DNA of 64,000 nucleotides from Omphiscola glabra. Taxonomy: Eukaryota > Mollusca > Gastropoda > Lymnaeidae. The notes beneath the pieces are model-generated. The model did not search any database, was not told the origin of the DNA, and was given only the letters and a program-made list of their open reading frames with translations. A program made the position numbers and the translations under genes. Below, one piece after another: positions 58,908 to 64,000 of the stretch; position 1 is the first letter of the stretch, and each line of letters begins with the position of its first letter. The stretch spans positions 10,056,435-10,120,434 of the forward strand of contig OZ024802.1 of assembly GCA_964017045.1 (NCBI GenBank), given 5' to 3'.

Positions 58908-61900
58908 TTACCTTTCTCCATTAACATCCATACCATTGATCTCATGAAAACCATTCATGTGTCCATTCATACTGCATTTACCATTGATACTTCCATTCAG
59001 TTCATTCTTCGGTTTCTTGACTACATTAACATTTCCATCATTCAAACTTTCTGGTACAGCTGACACTGTATATTGAAGTTCTGCTGGAATGACCTCCTGC
59101 TTATACTCTAACCACATATTGTTAATGGGTGGCAGACCAATACAAGCACGGAATATATTTTCAAGACATGATCTTTGTTTAAAGAAGGCATTAACAACAG
59201 GGGTTCCTCTAGGTGCCAGAGGGGCTTTGCAAAGAATGCTAAGAATAGAAAGAGCAGCATTGAATCTGTGAAACTCTGGTTCATCCTCACGGCGCAGTTG
59301 AATGCGTTCACAGAGCTCTGCAATGATTGCTAAATCAAGAATAAGAGGGGAGGCAAGCAGAGAATCCTCACATGTATTGTGAATGGCAATTGTGTTACGA
59401 CCTCCCATCATTATTTCAGAAATATACTCATCCATAGCTCGTTTACTATCAGCGACATAAGGAACATATTTGATAACAACACAATGGTCTGGTTTCTCCC
59501 CAGGCTTGTAGAGAATGGAATTTGACTTGACCATGTCATCAACAACATTAGTCTTGGATATCTGAAACAATGAAAGCATGGTTAATATGCAGGCTTAGCC
59601 ATTTGATATACAATGCTTCAAATTATAATCTTTATGAAATCCACCATAGTTGTATCATGTGTACTCTATGGCCTTTTACACTATTGAGTACAACTCAACC
59701 TAATTGGCCTTTTAACTATTGATGGTGCTTAGAGCTGTCAAAATAATAATGTTGAGGTTTTATAATTTTTACTGGTGCTTGTTAGAATTATTTTAATTTT
59801 AATCTATGCCACCAAGTGGGAAAAAAAAAGTTTAAGTACAAGTACTTGTACGGTACTAGCATGCACTAAGTAAGGCATGAAAGCTTCTAGCTGTCACAGT
59901 TGTTACAAGTAGCAAATATTTTTATAATAATGGTTATTGATAATGTATTTCAGCTTCTCTAGATATGGAATTAATTTCTATATAAATTTTTTTTTAAAAA
60001 GGCAATATTCTTAGAATTCTTATGTTTTATGACAATGTGATTATATAATCTGACTGCTAAAGTGCAATTACTGTTCCATCATATATACCCATTTACAAAA
60101 ACTCCTGATCTGACCCCTAGTATGTATGTTGTATATGGGTGACTCCTTATCAAAGAGTCACACCTATAATCAATTTTAAAAACATGTAAAATTGGAATAC
60201 ACATAGCTGCTGGCAATGTTGTTTCAGTGCTCAAATAATGTTTTTTTAAAGTAGTTAGAAACAATTACCTCTTTTGATCTGAAAGTTTCTGGGGCTGATA
60301 GATTCGCACCATCATTGTTTCCAAGGTGATTGAAACTGACAATTGAAACTGGTTTTATACCAGCGCTGACAAGGAAATCTACTAAAACTGACTTCATTTT
60401 CGTTTGACCTGATTTGAAATCATCTCCACCAATATACACACGTCTCTTTTCAGCAAGTTCGATAACACCTTTAATAGATCAAGAAATAAGTTTTGCAAAT
60501 TAATCTTTATCAAACACAAAGTTTCTAATAAAACTACAGGATCATTCTAAATAATTAAAAAATGAAAATAGTGTCATGGGTACACACAACTACTGAGTAA
60601 AATATTTTAAATGCTGGTTTACATGGTTTTGAGCCATCAATGTTAATTGTAAAAAAAAATTTTTTTAAAGTGGACAATTAACAAAAGTGCATTGTTTACC
60701 TGGAACAAAGGTGTTCTGAGGAGACCCATTGATGTATGTGATTCCTTCAAGTATAGAAGCTACAGCGAATAATGTAGATGGGGATATCTCGGACTCTCCT
60801 CGACTTATGCTGTTTAAAAGATTGTCTGCTGTGTCATTTAATCCTTCTCTAACCTCTGCAAAACGCTCTGTATTGGCTGTCCACAGAACAATAACCTAAA
60901 ATATATTTTTAATATCAATATCAAGAAAAATACAAATAATCTTTACACCTGGAACACTATTTCAAATTTCTCTTGTAAAAAAATCTTAAGATGTCCCACA
61001 TTCACCTTTAATTCCTACAAGTAAGTGTTCCACAAAATATCCATATCAATTCTGCAACACCTTGAAAACACATCATATTTAATTTCCACTTTGCTTATTA
61101 TTCATCATTTCTAAATATTTTAATTCCTTCCCAGTCCCCTGTTGCTAGAAACTAAAGTACGGTAGTTATTAGTCATCAGACTTTCTCCTTGTATCTGTAT
61201 GTCCTTAAATTTTCAATTAAAAAAAATATTTATATATCACTAATAACCAGACAAAACCCATTCAAGATAATTCTGTAATAACTACCTATTATGCATAAGG
61301 TAAAAAATAATTTCACGGCCTACCTCTCATGGCGTATAGCATTATAATAAATGAATGCATCTATTTTATGTAACTTTTTTGGTTAGCAAAATATTTCTAT
61401 AATAGGCAATGAAGTCTACAAAAGAAGCAAAATATAGATAAGAGCCACATGAAAATCTGGGTTATTAACTAGATGTGAATTAAATGTGTTAAATTAACTC
61501 ACATTGTCCCAATAGAATGTATTTTGAAATCAAACTGTTCATAGTATTTACTAGAGCATGGGCGAAAAATAAATAAGGAATGCATTAAGGGTCAGACCTT
61601 CTTGTGACGAAATTGTAGGGCCTGAATTAGTACGACAATTCCATGTTTATTTTGAAAGTGATATCATTTTTTTAAAATAGCATACCTTGTCAAGGTTTTT
61701 CTCTGCCTTAAAAGATAGTATATCTCTCCTTATTTGCTCCACAACTTCCTCTTTACTACCTGTTAATAAATTATCTGCACGATCTTTCTGATTTGCAGCA
61801 ATAAAATCTGCAATATACACTGATGGTCGGGGTTTCATTTTTGACATAAATGGGTAAATCTGTTCTTGCAAGTTGTAGTCCAAAACCATTGCTCGCTTCA

Positions 61901-62536
61901 TAGCATCACCCAAATTCATTGAAGATATGTCCCATCCTTCGACACAGAAAAAAGATAATCATCAATGTAAATCTTATTTAATACTCAAACCAGACAGGTT
62001 GCAAAAAAAAATATTTTTATGATACAATTACCAGTATATTTAAATTTGAAAATCAATATGCTTCACTACTGTCATAGTCTTTCCATACAAAAAAAAATAA
62101 GTAGCACAAACTAGATCTTACCATCAAATATAATGTCATTGGCATCAACCATTGGCAACAGTGACTTGAAAGGTACATAGGTTTCTCCATCATCACCTAG
62201 TCCAAGGGAAACAGTGCTTGCCTGTGTCAGAGATCCTAAATAATCTGCATGTCTGATCCCTTCTTTGGTGTTCCAAGAAAGACCAAGTTTATTTGCTAAA
62301 ACTGCAGCAGTTACTGTAGTTCCATTATTCCCTCCCCATCCAACTAACATTACACCCAATCTTGGAACTTTCCTCTCTGTTTTAAAGATATACTTTGTTA
62401 ATTGAGGTTCTGCAATCAATAAGTTCCCTTGCTTTTTTACTTTAGTTGTACTGTATTCATAGGTTGACTCAATATGAGTGCTGGTGTATTTTACATTAGG
62501 GCTCACAACTTTGATTTCTTGCATATTTCCTGCCAT
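58908..62536 (-). CDS. ISYNA1: Inositol-3-phosphate synthase (myo-inositol-1-phosphate synthase)
   Basis: This NAD-dependent cytosolic enzyme converts glucose 6-phosphate to 1D-myo-inositol 3-phosphate, the first and rate-limiting step of inositol synthesis. Five coding exons on the minus strand: 62536-62122, 61936-61686, 60895-60700, 60468-60269 and 59561-58908. Phases 1, 0, 1, 0 fit, with GT-AG junctions. The product is 571 aa (human 558). GWGGNNG at residues 66-72 is the NAD-binding motif. FDGWDISS crosses the first junction. [23 protein letters not shown] and [10 protein letters not shown] follow. [14 protein letters not shown] begins at 301, and [14 protein letters not shown] and [12 protein letters not shown] are in the last parts. 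The C-terminus is an NG-rich tail ([16 protein letters not shown]). An acceptor (TTCAG) at 62545-62549 precedes the ATG by 8 nt, so there is at least one upstream non-coding exon. A donor-like AAGGTAATT overlaps the stop. Confidence 0.97.
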
Positions 62537-62544
62537 GGCTGAAT

Positions 62545-62884
62545 CTGAAAAGAAGAAAACAAATATAAAGAATGAACAAGATTTTTTGAATTTATCTATG
62601 GGTCATTTTAAAATGAATTATGTACAATATAAGCCTGTGTTACATGGACTTGATATAGAGTTGTATACACAAAGATGTTATTTACATAGTTTTAATGCAG
62701 CATTGTAGGATAAACAAAGTTTCTTTTCTACACTCAGGATTGTTGAATGAGACATTTTAAATCATAAATATGTAGTGTAAGTACCATTTTCTCTATTTTA
62801 AATAATTTTAATTGCATAGCATAGAATACAAAAGTTTTTAATTAGGCCTATGACAACTGAACCTAGGTTAGGTAAAAAGTCATG
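62545..62884. other. Upstream of the ISYNA1 coding exon
   Basis: AT-rich DNA expected to be the intron between a 5' non-coding exon and the first coding exon of ISYNA1. The small plus-strand frame at 62478-62708 is not supported. Confidence 0.5.
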
Positions 62885-63225
62885 ACCACCAAAGCCCAGT
62901 CAAGCAAAAACATCACCAGCAGCCTGGGTGGATGGTACTCGTTAACCTTGGATGGCAACTCATCTAAGAGAAGGAAACTCTGAAATCAGACCCGGAGATG
63001 GAGTCCCAAAGGGGGATAACATTGGTCCAATGAAACATTCCGACAACTCCTGCAACGCCACTGGTGCCAAGTTGTATCATCCACATGATGTTCCCTCATG
63101 TAATTCAGCGGCGTGGAGAGAGGCGATTTGCTGTTGGGAACCAGCTTATAATCCTAGAAGAATAATACCAGGCCTTGTGGATTTCGTCCAGCGATTCCAC
63201 ACGGATGCCAGCAACAAAAGAAAAT
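62885..63225 (+). mobile_element. tRNA-derived SINE copy, head truncated
   Basis: Plus-strand orientation, starting at ACCACCAAAGCCCAGTCAAG inside the element, so the Pol III head is lost. It ends ACACGGATGCCAGCAACAAAA. Similarity to the copies at 42373 and 50810 runs over the full length. The frame at 62952-63278 is a by-product. Confidence 0.8.
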
Positions 63226-63795
63226 ATAGGCGGATGACTAGAACATCATGTTTGAAGGTGTGGCAAATTCCAGAATAAAACACCCCTCTCACCACAATTT
63301 TATCACTTTAGATAGAAGAATAAGTGTTTTACAGTTCAATTGCATCATGAGCAAAACTAAAGCAGCTTTTTGCTGATCCCTACCATGAAAAAACTCTGCC
63401 TTGGCAGAAAAATGCCGCTCCAGAATTTACCATATAGAAAACAACTGCGACCCAATTTGGACTGTCCCCAGGCCCCCTCCCTTCATAAGCCAGTATGCTA
63501 TAGTAATACGAAAACAAACATTTGAATTTCAAAATGCACTCATTTCCATTGCATATGATGTTTCACAAACTGTACTACATGGAACTCTTGCAATCACATG
63601 CAGAAGCTAAGGGAAGCACAAAAAATCTTTGATTTCAAGTTTGTTTGTTCATTAGTGATTTGGTATAAAAAAAATTTTTTTTAGATCAATTTATCTAGCA
63701 AACTACTTCAAGAAAAAGATCTTGATTACAAAAAAATCTCTAGAATAACTGAATTCAACAAAAATTATGCTTTATAATTAAAGAACAGGTGAAGT
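63226..63795. other. DNA without recognised genes
   Basis: Between two SINE copies. The 63360-63500 segment is less AT-rich and may be an old repeat, but no family is recognised. Confidence 0.45.
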
Positions 63796-64000
63796 TGTTT
63801 TTGTTTTTCTTCCACCCGTTCGCCACAATGTAATGATGGTGTAGACTTTGAGAGGTGAAATCACAATGCCTGGGTTTTTTTTCTTTAGGAGGATGGACTG
63901 GTTTCCCTCTCTCTCCATGCATCTGGATAACCCAATGGAACATCATGTGTGGATTATACAGCTTGGCACGAGTGAGTTGTCAGAATTTTCATTGTGTCAA
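63796..64000 (-). mobile_element. tRNA-derived SINE copy running off the window
   Basis: Minus-strand copy of the same family, tail first (TTTTTCTTCCACCCGTTCGC, then ACAATGTAATGATGGTGTAG). It matches the 42373 copy through CAGCTTGGCAC and continues beyond the right edge. Confidence 0.75.

Noticed and set aside
62952..63278. 108-codon plus-strand frame
   Set aside because: It lies within a SINE copy that is shared with three other loci.

Overview
This window is nuclear DNA from an animal, most likely a mollusc and perhaps a gastropod. The host is inferred, not proven. The DNA is AT-rich, coding exons are split by GT-AG introns of 0.3 to 8 kb, and intergenic DNA is crowded with tandem arrays, hAT-type miniature elements, LINE remnants, LTR fragments and a tRNA-derived SINE.

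Five genes were reconstructed exon by exon, with matching intron phases throughout. (1) 1-13179, plus strand: the last four coding exons of MED25 (Mediator subunit 25), with glutamine tracts, the LxxLL motif and the acidic C-terminus. (2) 26770-29890, minus: HTATIP2 (TIP30-type SDR oxidoreductase), five exons, 244 aa. (3) 39645-44920, minus: TMEM101, four exons, 251 aa. (4) 51877-56527, plus: ALG13, two exons, 168 aa. (5) 58908-62536, minus: ISYNA1 (inositol-3-phosphate synthase), five coding exons, 571 aa. ALG13 and ISYNA1 converge tail to tail. The five genes do not form one pathway. They serve transcription, redox/SDR function, an uncharacterised membrane role, N-glycan precursor assembly and inositol synthesis.

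Layout. The MED25 introns hold a decayed EN-RT-RNase H LINE on the minus strand, several hAT elements and 18-50 bp minisatellites. Downstream of MED25 (13.2-16.6 kb) is a run of minisatellites. At 16.8-18.7 kb lies a broken second copy of the last HTATIP2 exon, split by a 1648-bp DNA transposon with a 6-bp target duplication. Between that pseudogene and HTATIP2 lie an RTE-type LINE fragment, a 30-bp minisatellite (19.2-20.2 kb) and a 5.2-kb satellite of a 32-bp hairpin-forming unit (20.4-25.6 kb). From 30 to 39 kb is intergenic repeat DNA: a TGACGTCA-bearing MITE, a 41-bp array, a possible Penelope-like tail with a hammerhead-like core, a hAT element and a LINE 3' end. From 45 to 51.8 kb is a transposon graveyard with LINE, hAT transposase, LTR and SINE pieces. 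The ALG13 intron carries an antisense Gypsy-like LTR with a gag remnant.

The most notable pattern is a shared subterminal code in six hAT-type elements. Each has a family-specific 5-nt half-site placed exactly 18 nt inside the CAG terminus, repeated as X-GC-X'-N6-X, and X covaries between families. No CRISPR array, rRNA or intact tRNA gene was seen. No clearly new multi-gene system was found.
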